From positions 6,250,001 through 6,314,000 of the forward strand of contig NC_092561.1 in the NCBI RefSeq assembly GCF_037975245.1: DNA of 64,000 bases, written 5' to 3'. The stretch comes from Apostichopus japonicus. Lineage: Eukaryota > Echinodermata > Holothuroidea > Aspidochirotida > Stichopodidae. The notes under the pieces are model-generated. The model searched no databases. It saw only the letters and a program-made list of their open reading frames with translations, and was not told the origin of the DNA. Both the position numbers and the translations under genes were made by a program. Numbering within the stretch: the stretch's first letter is position 1; each line of letters opens with the position of its first letter. Positions 32,670 to 46,200 of this stretch are shown piece by piece.

Positions 32670-35600
32670 GGATGTTAGTAGAGATGATCTTTAAGACGGC
32701 GGGTGGGGTTGGTGGAGGGCGTGGTCGAGCCTGCTGAGGGACTAGAGGTTTTTGAAGATTTTGGTGGTGGTATCAACAGAGGTTGAGGTGTTGGTTGGAA
32801 CTATAACCAAAATATTCTGAAATTTTTACAGTAAATATAATGTGCAATAGATATCAGTTTTCAGTCAATATGATGATGGTCATTGTATTGTGACAATTTT
32901 AATACTATGTGTTAAATTTAATAGCATGAAGTTTGTTGCAAGTCTCATTTCTGGAGGTAGATTTGTGGCAAATTTGTGCCTTCAAAACTTATGTGGATTA
33001 AACCTTTTGAGGTTAAGTAATATTGAAACAATAGGTACATTTTAATACATATATATAAAACAGCACATATGAGATAAAATTCTTATCACAATATTTCTGT
33101 TTTTTTTAAAGGACAAATGTACAACATAAGACTCCACAAGTTATATTTCTTTCCACAAGAGATCTTAAGCAAAAACAAAATCACCCCCCCCCCCCAAGAT
33201 TCCGAAAGGTACTTAACTCTTCTTCCAATATCGCTACTTCAAATTCAGAAAAGATAATCTACTATCCATGACTCCACAAAATACAATGCTTGCCTTGAAA
33301 AAAAATGCTTTCATTTTACTTGTCTGTTGTATCAGAATATTTTTGAAATTCATAAGTTCATCTGTCATCTTGCTTAAATTATACATTCATACGGGTTCTA
33401 TGGTTTGGATAATAATAGTTAAGCGTGGTGTTTGTAAATATGTGAGCAGTTCAAAGATTAAAACAGAACTTTAAAAAAAAAACCTTTCTAGATACTAATT
33501 AAGGAACTCAGGAGGTATTTCTAATGGTACTATATTTTTTGTCAAGGTATATATTTTGCTTATCCATTCATTCTTCTACATTCTATTTTTTTAGTTTTTT
33601 GACCAAAGATTTACAGAAATTTTTGTATTTCCCATAGCGTCTTGCCTTATCTGTAGTTTGCCAAAAAGTGTGAAATAAGAGATGGGAAAAGCTATTAGTG
33701 TGTGTCAAAGTTTAATAACAATAGTCAAATTAACCAGCCATACTATTGATTCATAGCAGGGGCAGATTGGGTCTTAAAACCGGCCCGGGCATTTTCCACC
33801 GGCCCATTATTCATTGATATGTGATCGCTGTCCTAGGGGAGGGGTCTAAGTGGAGGGGGTTTTCCCCCTCCCATCGAGATTTTTTTGAAGTTAAGGAATG
33901 CCTAGATGCAAAATGGTGCTATATTTCTCAACTTTGTAGGTTACAATAATCATTTAAAAATGACCAAAAAATATTTTTCTAGAAGCAACACTTGATTAAA
34001 CTGAGGAAAACTAAAAATGTAAACGAAAATATATGTTTTAGACTAGATTTTATTTAGTTTTTCAAGCATTTTGTGACAACATGCTTGAAAAAAATGGAAA
34101 AAAACATAAATAAAATCCATTAGCACTGACGGGTTGCCAATAGCACGTTCTTTTGTTACAAACTTACAGACTAACTAACATGGTAATTTCTTGAGCTGAT
34201 TCCCACAGTTAAAAATATATTTCTACACAGCTTGTCTGTATTCTACTAACTACTGTGAAAATGGGCTGTAATTTTTACCAGGCTTACCTGGCCACCGCCC
34301 ACCTGGCAGTGCCCAAATGCCTGTTTGGCCAGTCTGCCACTGTCCATAAGATAGCAATAACTGTCATGAATAACTCCCCCCCCCCCCCCCCCCAAACATT
34401 TAAGATATATCTTATTCCATTTGGGAGATATCACAGATTAAATGCTCCTTAAGCACACAAGGACAAAGACTTGATTAAGTCTAAATATGACATCATTGAT
34501 CCACATGAGTTTCAGTTTGTTATGTTTTTCTGTTTTATAGTACAACATTTATTTCCTGTAATGGAGGTGTCAAGTTGTCAGCACGGTTAACATTATTTCC
34601 TTTAAAGTATGTATTCCGACAAATAAAGAGAAAGGAAAAACCAGATCAGATTCTAGTGACACTATGACATCACACAGTTTGAAAATGACAGCTCCCACAC
34701 AAACTTTTAAACTGTGTTATCTCCCAAATGCAGCAACATATTTCTTAGATGTGGGGGGTGGGGTGGGGTGGGGAGGGGATTGTTCTTCACAAGGACCTCT
34801 GTCAATATAAGCTACAGATGACAGTAAGGTTTTTCTCTCTGTTAAAAGTAGAATAAGTGTGATATCTGGTTTTAATTATTAAATTTAATTAATAATTACG
34901 CTTACAATAGTTTGTCATCCCGCAGTTCAGAAATGAATCATCATCTTGAATTGACTTGGAAATCATCGACAAGTTAACAAAGTTCAGGCCAGCATTTTGT
35001 AGACTATCATTACACTGCTGTTGTAATCAAACTTGTGTACAAAAGACAAGAACTATTTTGCAACAAGGTAAACTTGCTAAACCTGCTTTTTGCCTTCGTT
35101 TTGGTTAAATTTTAAATATCATAGGATACTAAGATTGTATTTAAAACAGTGCAGTTCATTATGCTTGTTTACTTTCAACTCAGATATTGAAAAATTCAAA
35201 TTTGCTTTTCATGTGTGATAAAAGATAATAGCAAAACTTGTCAGAAGGTAGAAACAAGATGAACTCTCTGTTTGATTGTCAAGCAATAATTGGAAATATC
35301 TGATGCATTTTTCTGATCATTTGCAATCATATTAAAAAATTGTTTATGATTTCTTAAATCAGTTATCTGTTGAGTTTTTGATGAGGTACAGTTTCACAAT
35401 TTTATTTATTTTGGTCATTTTATAAACTGATAGCTGGGATAAGTGTTCTTTCTTTCATATATTTGATAACCTCTTTCCATTTCACTCTTGACACTATCAT
35501 CTTTATAAAAAAATTAAAAGAAAATAAAGAGGTTTAATTGTGTTTGCAGATTTGTTTACTTTCTGTCCTTTGTTGTTCTAGGGCTTCGAATCATTACTCG

Positions 35601-36080
35601 CATATTTTGAAATACAAATCAAGTGTAACTGTTTCTTTAGATCATGCTCACATATGATATTTTGTGTACAAACGTTTATTAGTAATTTCATTAATTACTT
35701 GATTAATATTCTGTAGTTAAATTAAATTGTTGACCCTAAAATTTATCAAAAACATGCAACATTTCAAATGAAGGATTGGAAAGGATTGGATTGGAAAGGA
35801 TTGGATTAGTGGGAATTTAGGGTGCTGCAGAATGGCCCCAAGACTACAAGATAGTCATTTCACGATTCCCCCTACCAAAAATATTACTATATATAATAAA
35901 TCTGTCCCATCCCGAAAGAACTGCTGAAAAATGAAATCGGCGTGATCAAAGGACATACCACTTGACTACAATAATCTTATCTAATGACGGAGTGGTTTCA
36001 TTGGAGGTAATACCTGAGCATGAGCAAGGTAGGTTTTGACATACGACGATGCAACCTCTTGCACCCGTCTTTCAACAGCT
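32670..36080. other. JmjC 3' UTR and intergenic region
   Basis: No coding exon seen. Contains candidate polyadenylation signals (34109, 34622, 35523), an 18-base poly-C run near 34377 and a G-rich tract near 34752. A GGATTGGAAA-type tandem lies at 35771-35808. A GGCCCGGGC...CACCGGCCC segment near 33780 may be a transposon fragment. Confidence 0.45.
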
Positions 36081-36099
36081 GGGTTCTACGGTTACCACT

Positions 36100-36224
36100 A
36101 GCAGCCAGAGTAACAATTTGAAACTTCGCTGAAAATTAAATATAAATAACGCCATAAAAGATGGATTAACGGCAGTGAACGGAGATATGAATACATTAGG
36201 ATCAAACGTAGTAACATGGGACAG
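36100..36224 (+). other. Probable non-coding first exon of the Ser/Pro-rich gene
   Basis: A perfect donor (GGGACAG|GTACGT) at 36224/36225 faces a strong acceptor (TTTTCTTTTTCAG at 37001-37013). Joining them gives a 5' UTR in which a short upstream frame starting MNTLGSNVV ends at once after the junction. The transcription start is not determined; 36100 is only an approximate edge. Confidence 0.45.
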
Positions 36225-37068
36225 GTACGTGTTCGCGTTTAAATTGGTGAAGAGTAAATGATTCTCCCTTCCAAACTACATATTTACATTTTGTTTATTA
36301 AATTTACTAACGTTAGCCTATTGCCTTGTCTATGATGTTCATTACCTTAATTATGGGACCAACGGTAGGCCTAAACTTACAAGAGGCAGGATAGGTTTAG
36401 CGAAACGAAAATCGGCACAACATATGACGGTACTCAATGGTTGGCAGGAAAGGTCAACTTATTTTCTGACTAACTCTATTAATTTTTGTTATCTAGTCGG
36501 CCTAGCCAAATGTTAGTATTACAGGTCAAGCACTACTCCACTAGGCTAAACTACACTGTAGAACTGAACCCTAAGTTTGCTTATAAACTATTTTTTCTGG
36601 CATGAACGTCCATAATTGTACATGCTACTGGTGCTAGAATGGCTATATAAATTAAATTCTCCAAATCAGAGCCAAGAATGGGCTCCTAAAGTTCTATACA
36701 TACATTAATATTCAAATCTGACATGTTGCCTCCAGAGGTTTGCTTGCATTGGACCATATTTGGCTTTTAGTTGGGTGGATGAATTTGTCAGTGAATTAAT
36801 TGTTGTAAGGTTTGTAGGCAAACGAGGAGGAGGGACACTTTAAGCCAAAATTAATGCTCTCATGTTTAAACAAATGACAAAGAATAACTAACTGGGAAAC
36901 TTGTTGTAGGATTGCTGAATTGTAAGAGCAAAGGAATTTTGAATTTTAGATTATAGGTAACTGGTGGCATTTGTCTGATAGCTTAAACCTGTAGTTGTGG
37001 TTTTCTTTTTCAGGTAACTTTCTCCGCCCACTTCTAGCTTTAAGAGGTCAAGTTCATCTCCCAAGAAA

Positions 37069-37269
37069 ATGACAACAGGTTCGACTGCAAAACCAACTGC
37101 CTGTGTTGTTCATTATGAAATTGAAAATGACGAAGAAGCCAAATTTAAAGAACTTTGGACACAGAGGGAACTTTTGGAGATGGAAAGGAAAGAGAGAGAC
37201 TATTTGAAAGTTCATTTCCCCAACTGCAGCAACCTAAGTCAAAGCTGGGATGAAAGATTAACAACTCGG
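37069..37269 (+). CDS. Ser/Pro-rich gene coding exon 1
   Basis: Encodes residues 1-67, [20 protein letters not shown] onward, with a Glu/Lys/Arg-rich helix. The ATG follows AAGAAA and is the first in its frame after the 5' UTR acceptor at 37013. Donor CGG|GTAAAT, phase 0. Confidence 0.7.
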
Positions 37270-40200
37270 GTAAATTTAACATTAAGTTAATAGTTTAGTA
37301 GGGAAAAAAGTGTCAGGAGGGATAATCTTGGTCTCCATCAAGGACGCTATGGGAGAGAAAGTTGTGCTCTGATAAAACTTGTCGGTGTGCAGTGTTTGGA
37401 TCCTCATAAAGAAGGGGAATGAGGTCAATATCAAAATTGAAACATATTTAGTCATTCCTTCTTGTTAATGGAGAATGATCTGAAGCAATGCACTTGTTGT
37501 ATTATGTACAGTATGGAGGCCTATGGTAACTTTGCATTTCCCCAACTTTGCAAACTGCATGAAAACATGTACTGTAGGTGCACTAATAAACATTGTTCAA
37601 GTGCTGCACTGTGTTTGTTCGAAGTAGAATTGGAACCACTTTGTCCGACACAATTTAATTCAACAAAACCTTCTAAGCAGAAATATCCTAAAAATGGTTG
37701 CACTGAATAAGCAAACATCAATTCTGTATTTTGAGGCACTTTTAATCATTATTTGAACCCATTTCACTGGAATTGTAGAGTAAATCTCAACCCATGCTTG
37801 AAATTAGGGAAATTTTCTCTTGCTTCAAGCACTTTGACTCTTGGAAGACTTCTAAGACAAACATAAATTTATCACATTCTGACAGAATTTAATCAAACAA
37901 TCTTTGAAATTGTTTAGATAAGGGAAATAACTAAACCACAGAGCAAAATCAGAAAGATCTTCATTTCAGCTGTCCTTTAGAAGAACATTTATGCAAAGTT
38001 ACCTTTTACCATCCTACTTTAAAACTTATAGCCATCCATCTGTTGAGCTGTAATATTACTGAAGAAATACAATCAACTCAGCTCTACAGTAAGTCAATAG
38101 TGAACCCACCTCATCAAACCTGATGGAAACATTGCACAGAGACATTTGAGACATGTTTTTGAACTTGTTTCTTTCCAGCACCGATACAGCTCCTTGAGGC
38201 CACCCCAGCATCCTCCCATACCCCCAACCAAGGATATCTCTTCCTGGCCAAATTCGAGACAGCTGAATACGAGACAAATTCTACCGTCCAGATCTTTTCC
38301 AAGGACGGCTCCTGATCTCTCTAGCTCTATATCTTTGTCGCGTAGTCTTGGTGCCGGACCGGGCGACACGAGTCTTACCTCCAATGCCGAAATGCTGGAT
38401 AATCCGTCCTGGAATTTTCATCTCAATGCTTGGGTATCGAGCAAACTTGTAAGTTTATTGTCAGTTATTTCATGCCTATTTTGTAGTTTTTGTGTCTTTC
38501 CATACTTGCGAGTACTTGAGAGCCACAGTTTTGATGAATGTAGAACTATGTATTCTTGGTAATGAGGTCATCAGTTCATCAACATTACAAACAGTTTATG
38601 ATTCGCTGTTTAGGTCAGTCTGTTTGTCTGGTACCTTTATGCATACCAGTGCGAAAAAAAGTTTCAGTAGAATCATTTAATGAATTTACAACTGATAGTG
38701 AAGCTTGTTGAAACTGTTATTAGCTAAAATATATATTGAACCTGTTTACACAAGGTGTGCAAATTGGTACAGTAAATTTCTGAAACTATGCAAATACTTG
38801 CTTTCTGTCAAGCTTATATTAAAATAGCTACCTCTCTCAGACTCTTCTTGCAAATGGTTTTCCCAAACACTGTTTTACAAAAACAGATTAGAAGCTAATT
38901 TTTCAGATCAAAGAAATAGCTTCATCAAGTACAGTAGAATCCTTCACATGCAAAATTAACGATTATTCATAAAAGACGTCTCTGAATTAATTTCTTAAGA
39001 AGTACTTTTGAATTGGAAAGTTATTTAGTGAAAACGATGTGAATGACTAAGATTCCGATAAGTTGGGGATTCTGGAAAACAAGTGTACAAATTGAATTTT
39101 TTGTCACCATAAGAAATGCACTAGCACCAAGATCAGTTTATAATTTTACAAGACAATATTCTATGTGGTTTCTGTGATTCAAACTACTTTGAAAAAGAGG
39201 GAGGACTTTATTTGCTAGTCAAAGAGCAGGATTTGAAACACCTTCAGCAGGGTCACCCGGCCCTAAGTTTAATTACTAGTTACAGTTAGAGTGTCTGACT
39301 TTTTGTGAATTATTTTCACACTCAATTTTTTTGCTTCCACGGATGTAAGAATGCTTAGATTCTGGTGACGTTCTTAAAGTAAGACAGGTGTCTGTCCCTG
39401 TCAAATTTTATTTGCCCGCTTGAGGACAGCTAATAAATCTGGCTTATAAATGTTAAATAATTCCCAGTCAAATGTCTGCTTTTATGTATGTATGTATGTA
39501 TTTTAGATCCTCCTGCAAGCAGGACCTTGCGAAGAAGCCATCATTGGCTTATCAAAGCCCCAAGCGGACCGAAGTCAGATCTTAGATTCATATTTAACAT
39601 CCATGATTATGAATTGTCAATTGTCAACAACTCTGTAACTGGACGACATACATTAATCTTAAGAGTGACTTGAACTCGGGACCTTATGATTGAAAGGCAC
39701 CGGCGTTAACCACTGAGCTAACACTCCACATACTGTATATGTTTTAAGGCCTTCTTTTATAATGTTGTGTTATAATGCCGACCTTGCTGAGAAACCACTA
39801 GCACCTATTTCAGTATGTACATGAAAAGAAGACAATGTATTTGTTTTGTGGCTGTGTTTACCCCCAATCAATAATTTGACCTGTCGACAGGGTATTAAGT
39901 ACTAGCCAACATTCAATGAATCTTTTAATCCATAGTCTCGAGAAAAACAATCGACCAGACATTTTTCAATTTCTTACCAGTCATTTCTACCAGTGTGGGT
40001 CATTCTTAGATACATTTTTCCTTTTGTTTTCGACTTTTCTGGTGTTACCCTTTTACGTACAGTATATATATACCTTTTCTTGTTCCGCCATTGTTATAAA
40101 ATCCATTGTTATGTACCAACATATATTGCGTGAGTTGTCTGTTCTGATGGACAGCCATCGACCAAGTAAAGCTTCTGTAAGCCACTGTTTTTGCTTCTTT

Positions 40201-43200
40201 GTGGATGGTAAACTGTGAAGTGGTGGTCTTGTATTATCTAAACAAATATTGATTATCCCAAACAATTGGTTGGTAGAAAGGCAGGAATGTTTAAAGTTGT
40301 CTGTACGTCAATACAGTCGATCCTCCAGTTGGGTTCATTCAATTGGTTTCGAACCAACTGTGTTTGCCATAGTTGCATCAAAGTAACCTTGCACTGGTGC
40401 ATTTACAAGAGCTTAAATTTTTTTTATATTGTCATTTATTAATATATATCAATATAAAATAAAAATGTTAGCAAACTGCTTATCTACTGTACTAGAGAGC
40501 CTGTGTAAGAGAATGTGTACAGTACTAGAGAGCCTGTGTAAGAGAATGTGTAAAAGTAAGTTGGCCTGATGTTTCGATCCTAGCAGGATCTTCTAAAAAA
40601 AAATTTATAAAAATATATATCAATATATTTTTTGTTATATTTGTCATTGAATGTAGATGCAAGAGAGAACATAAATTATAAATTATGTTTATGCAAAAAT
40701 GAGTACAAAGAAATTATTTTGTGTAACTTGTAGATTATAATTTACCTTAAAACTTTAAACTAACGGAAAGAAGTACAGTAAGAATGGACATAAATTAATG
40801 ATAAATGATAATGATAATAATAAAAAATTAATGTCTAAAAAAGCATTTGAAAAAGTGATCAGATGCTAGAGTACACTCTGGTTCATTGGATGAAGACAAG
40901 ACATCTTCTAGAATCTAGAAATTTTGCAAAAATATTGATTTCCAAGAACGACAGCACTGTCATGTGTAACACAGAGTATCACGTTGTCTGTTATGTATTG
41001 CTACTGTATGCTATGCTTGAAGATAAATGTGTGTACTCAATACTCCTCAGGAAATTGGAAATCCACCAAACCATTACACATGGATTTCCTACAATTTTTG
41101 AGAATAAATTAATTTGAAAAGATGCTGGCAGTATATTATGATCTTTGTATTCTCAAGAGAATATATATCGGAGATGGAGTTTGGCTGTTTGTTTGGAGAT
41201 GGTTGTTAAATATTGTTTGTCATAACTTTGTAACCAATTATCCAAGCAAAACCAAAGCAGGTCAAACCAAGAATTTAAAATGTTTTGTAAAGTAAAAACC
41301 TTGCTTAAGTTTTAAGAAGTTAGAGAAAAGTCTCTTTTTTTCACAACTAGCAGCTGCATGGAATTTTTTATTTTATATGATATTGTCAGGTTATGAATGA
41401 TTTTCTGCTATTTTAACTTTTCAATCTTCTTTTTTAACATTGGAGGGGGGTGAGAGAGGGTGTCAGGGTGGGTTGACACAGCATTTATATTGGAAGTGAG
41501 AAAAAAGATTGGGGTGCATAGTATACAAATAATAAATGGTTATGAGTGCAATAGTGCAAATATTTCATGAGTTGAAAGATGGAATGTTCCATTCAACGAG
41601 GCGCAGCCTCGTTGAATGGAACAAATTACATCTTTCAACTCATGAAATATTTGCACTATTGCACGAATGGAAATCATTCATTATTTGTTTTATACAACAC
41701 CTTCAAATTTGGATATAATTGGATGTAAAATGCACTCATGCAACAGATTGTTTTGAACAGACAGGTTTCTCTGCTGTCTTACCATTGAAAAAAGTGCTAT
41801 CAAAAAAGTATAACACATGGTTCTATTTCATAGAGTGAAATAGAGCGGATTTTGCATGCAATCGACGAGCAATTGACCAATCAAATGGCCGGAATATAAT
41901 TAGGTGTTGTATAATACCCTCTGTACAAAACTGTACAGCACAGTACTGCACAGTACATTACTGTACAGTACTGTACAGAGGGTATTACTGTATGCATACT
42001 TGTTGACCACATTATTGTACGTTGTCTCTTCTCGTTTGCATCCGTAGGGTCAAAGCAACACATACATAAGTTTGGCTGGCCAAACTGAACTTTTTGACCG
42101 AGGAATTTACAACTGTCTGGTAAGCATGCTCTTAAAGTTGTCATGATGCAATTAACACAGTATATATATGGAAATACTGCCTGTATAAAAATTTAAGTAT
42201 GTTGTTGTGAAAATTCTGAGCGGTCACTTTTATTTCGAGGATTTTGCGGAGAGTGCCAAGTTGACAGCAAATGGAAGAGTCTAAAATTGGATACAATTAA
42301 ATGACCTGTCCTTCATGCACCGAATCTCACATCATGATCATGTTACTTCATACACATTGAAACTTTACACACAAAAAAATCACCATCACAAGTTGTGACA
42401 TTCAAACCTTTAAATGTTTTTTAGCCTAATAGTTCGAAAAGTTATCTCCTTCAGTTCTGTTAGCCTTAAGAAAGTTTAGCTGACACTGTTGGCTGAACAT
42501 CCCCTTTCCTTAAAGGCATTGAAGACTTGCCCCAAACCGCGTGCCGGCTCTAAAAAAGTTAACTTTCCTTTGCTTGCAAGTGAAGTTTCCTTCTTGTCGC
42601 TATAAAATGCAGACAGTAATGAAACGTGATACCTTGTTATCTTTTATCTAGACCTGAGATGTCCATTGCTGCTATGTACACTGTGTTGTGGGTATTGACC
42701 ATAGCTGTATGTATTGACTGTACACTAGTGTCTAGTTACCGACGGTAGCAAGCTGTGTGCGTATATTCTGGGATCGATGGTGGTGTCTAACACTTCTGTT
42801 ACACCTCATTCAAAACTAGGTCAGATTACCGGCATGAGACATTTCTTTGTGCACGAGTCTTCACACCCTTTGACCTTATGATCCTGAAAGAAAGACCAAA
42901 AATATTTTGTAGTATTTACAGTCTGTTGCAATGTGCAGATAATTTGCAAAAAAGTATAATATTTTGTCTTTTTGAACGGCAGCCGGAGTTTCAAGAGGGT
43001 CCCATCTTGCCATGCCCTCGGTATCTTCATCACATGCATAAACAGACCGTCTTGAAACCAATAGAGCCCGGGAAGACAAAGAAAGTTCTGGAAAAACCCA
43101 AATTTTGGAAGTGGAAAGGAAAGACCAAACAACCAGTGACTGGAGATGAAGTAAAAAATGATGAAGGTGAGTTTTTTCTTTTGTTTTTTTTTCTGTTTTT

Positions 43201-46200
43201 CCTTTTTGATTTAAAATGATACAGTATAAATATTGGCAGCAATTAAAAATAAATGTAATTGACTACTTTGTGTGAAATTAGCAAATAAATGATATTTACC
43301 TGTTATAAAAGTTTAAGGAGTACTTTTTGGTTACTCATTGAGTAGCATCAATACAAATTTTCTAATAAGCCAAGAAATTTGATGATTTCTACTACATATG
43401 GCCAAAGTGAATCCGACTGAATCGATACTTTGAGAGATGTTATTTCCTGAGAGCGTTGTAGTCGACTGGTTATGTAAGGCAATCGCCTTGCAATCTATGG
43501 ATAACATGTTTAACTCATAGATAGAACAAAACATCCTTTTAATAGGCAAGGCATGTAATATCAATTGCCTTTCTTAAACCAAGTGTATAAATGACAATCT
43601 GCAAGTTGACTAGTAATTAAAGGTGTATGCTGGATTGTGGCTACACCCTAAGGGATGTCCTCCAAGGGGATGCATAGATATAGGGGACTGTGGTGCCCCA
43701 GGAGTACAGTAACTGTTCAAACTGTGTGTGACAAGTTACCAGGCTTCTTATGCCGTGAACCACCAACCTTTTCATACTTTAACATCATTTTAAAATTTTC
43801 AAGCCTCTTTTGGGCAAAATGATAGGTTTCATTCAACAATGATAATTTTAAGTAATTTTAATTGGTTTGCCTTGTCATGAATATCAAATGTAAGTTTAAT
43901 TTTTAGCTTTGAAGGTCAAGTGAATAAATGTTACTGCCAAAATGCCTGGAAGCTACCATCTCTCTCAAAAGATTCCTTTTCCTCCCTAAAAAGAAAAGAA
44001 AAATGATCAATTATGTTTAAATGCCTTGCACATTTACAATCACTTTCAGAACGTTTTCCTCTCTGAAACATTTAAACTGTCCAATTTGATTCTCCTAAAA
44101 TATCCCGATCTTAAATATTCTCTGCCAAAAAAATAATCAGTAAAGTAATAATCAGTAATTAAATAGATAAATATAATTTGGTGCCATATATAGATGACCA
44201 TTACTGATGAAAAAAATTATATGTATATGATAGGGAATATTAAATTTAGTGTTCAAATTTTGCATAGCAGTTTCAAACTTTGTCTATTATAAAATGATAT
44301 GGTTACTGTGTATAAGAACTGCTACTGTACAACTTTGCAACTTTGTATCTGCAATTTGCCCATTTTGCAAAGCATTTTGCATAGTATTTTGCGTAGCAGT
44401 TTGCATAGTATTTTTCATAGCAGTTTGCATATTATTTTGCACAGCATTTTGCCATGCCATATCAGATTTATAAATTATTCCGTGTATGTGTGTACAGTTT
44501 GTCAAACATTTCAATTGTTTTACTCACCTTTATGGTCCAAAACTGGTTACTTTGAGGGATGGAATCATAACCATATTTCCTATTTTCTTTCTTCTTTTCT
44601 CTTTTCTCTCTTACCCAGTCAATAGTCCTTCATTACCACCCATTCCCTCTGTCTCCCAGGAAACCTCTCTCCCTGCAACTCCTTCTGCCTCATCATTCTC
44701 CAACCATGCCGATTCTTCATCTGAAAGCTCCTCCTCTTCCTCCTCCTCCATGCCCGTATCCTTCCTGACCTCATCTCCAACCTCTTCTCCACATCACCCG
44801 AGTGGTGCAAAGTCACTCCCTGGCTCCTGTATCGGTCCAAGGCATCCCCCCTGTAATTCCCCTGCCCTACTATCCAAAAGTGCATCCCCTGCCAGTGTGA
44901 CTTCTCTTCTGTCGAAACCTGAGCACTTGACGAAGAGTGACTCTTCTTCCTCAGGATTGTCACATATCGAATTACAAATTCCTGCTCGTGTATTTCAAAC
45001 GGAGTGCACTGATGGAGGGCATGCTTTACCCTTACAGGGACATGTAGCAGCTTTCCTTACACCTACCTTGACCCCATGGCCATCTCCTCAGCTTTCATCC
45101 CCACATGGTAGCTATAATCCTTCCCCCTCCCTACTTCCTTCCGTAGGACCTTTGACCCCACAGAGCAGTATGTCTCCAGAAATGAAAAGAGATGGTAACG
45201 AAGGTAGAGTATATGTGTTGGAAATGTGAACGCCCCCCTGAAATTTTTTTATAGTTAGTTTGCTTCAAACATTAATAAAGTAATCGATTAATATTAGCAT
45301 GTACACACCATTTATGGAATGCTGCCTTTTGATTTCATAGGATAAAAACAAAAGATTAAAATGCATGCGCATACTAAAAATTAATAAACGTGTAACCAGA
45401 GAATACTTGAATGCTTACATTTCGTTCAACTCCTCTAATACTGAAGATGGTATGTTATTGTAATGTCCATTAATAATGGCAAACATACTTCTTCCATATA
45501 TATATTAAGTTTCCATTTTACTCGATAAATGATTCCCTGGTAACATTTAGTTGTCAGTTCATTACAAGTGCATGCATTCTTATGTTTAGAACATAATATT
45601 GTAAATTTGAACATTAATAAATGCACCCTTTTGTAAATTACTTACATTTATAGCCTACTGCAGTAGTATACATACATGTATTATTTCCATTTAAATACTA
45701 ATCTGAAATGCTGCCATCTATTATCCAGAAAGCTAAAATGACTGTACTGTCTCACACATAATTTGTCTTATAGATACTATTAACAAGTACTTACAAAAAA
45801 AAACTTGTAAAATTCACTCTGCATAATTAATCACACAATTAAGCTGCAGTACGTGGAAAAAGCAAAGTTATTTTCTTTCTCTTGAGAACAGAACTTTTCC
45901 CCCATCCCCCGCCCTCTCCCAACCATTTTTCTTCTTAAGGTATACACAAGCTCAGTTTCAAGCCTACTTCCTTCACAACTATTCTTATTCTTACTGTGTT
46001 TAGTTTTACCCCTTTTCTACCTTTTATATGATATGTGAAAATAAAATCAATTAGGTCAAAATGTAATTATTGTAAAAAAAAAACATACTTCTTTTAGTTT
46101 AAACTTGAATACAAAATAAATGAATAATTGATTGATTGATGTGGAAGCTTTTTTCTTGTTCCTAAGTTCTTCTTCTTATTAAATGATCTACTCACATGTG

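Noticed and set aside
42821-42982. Longer version of coding exon 4 starting before 42983
   Set aside because: The frame is open back to 42875 but the AG at 42981-42982 follows a T-rich tract and keeps phase 0 with the previous exon; the upstream part looks intronic.
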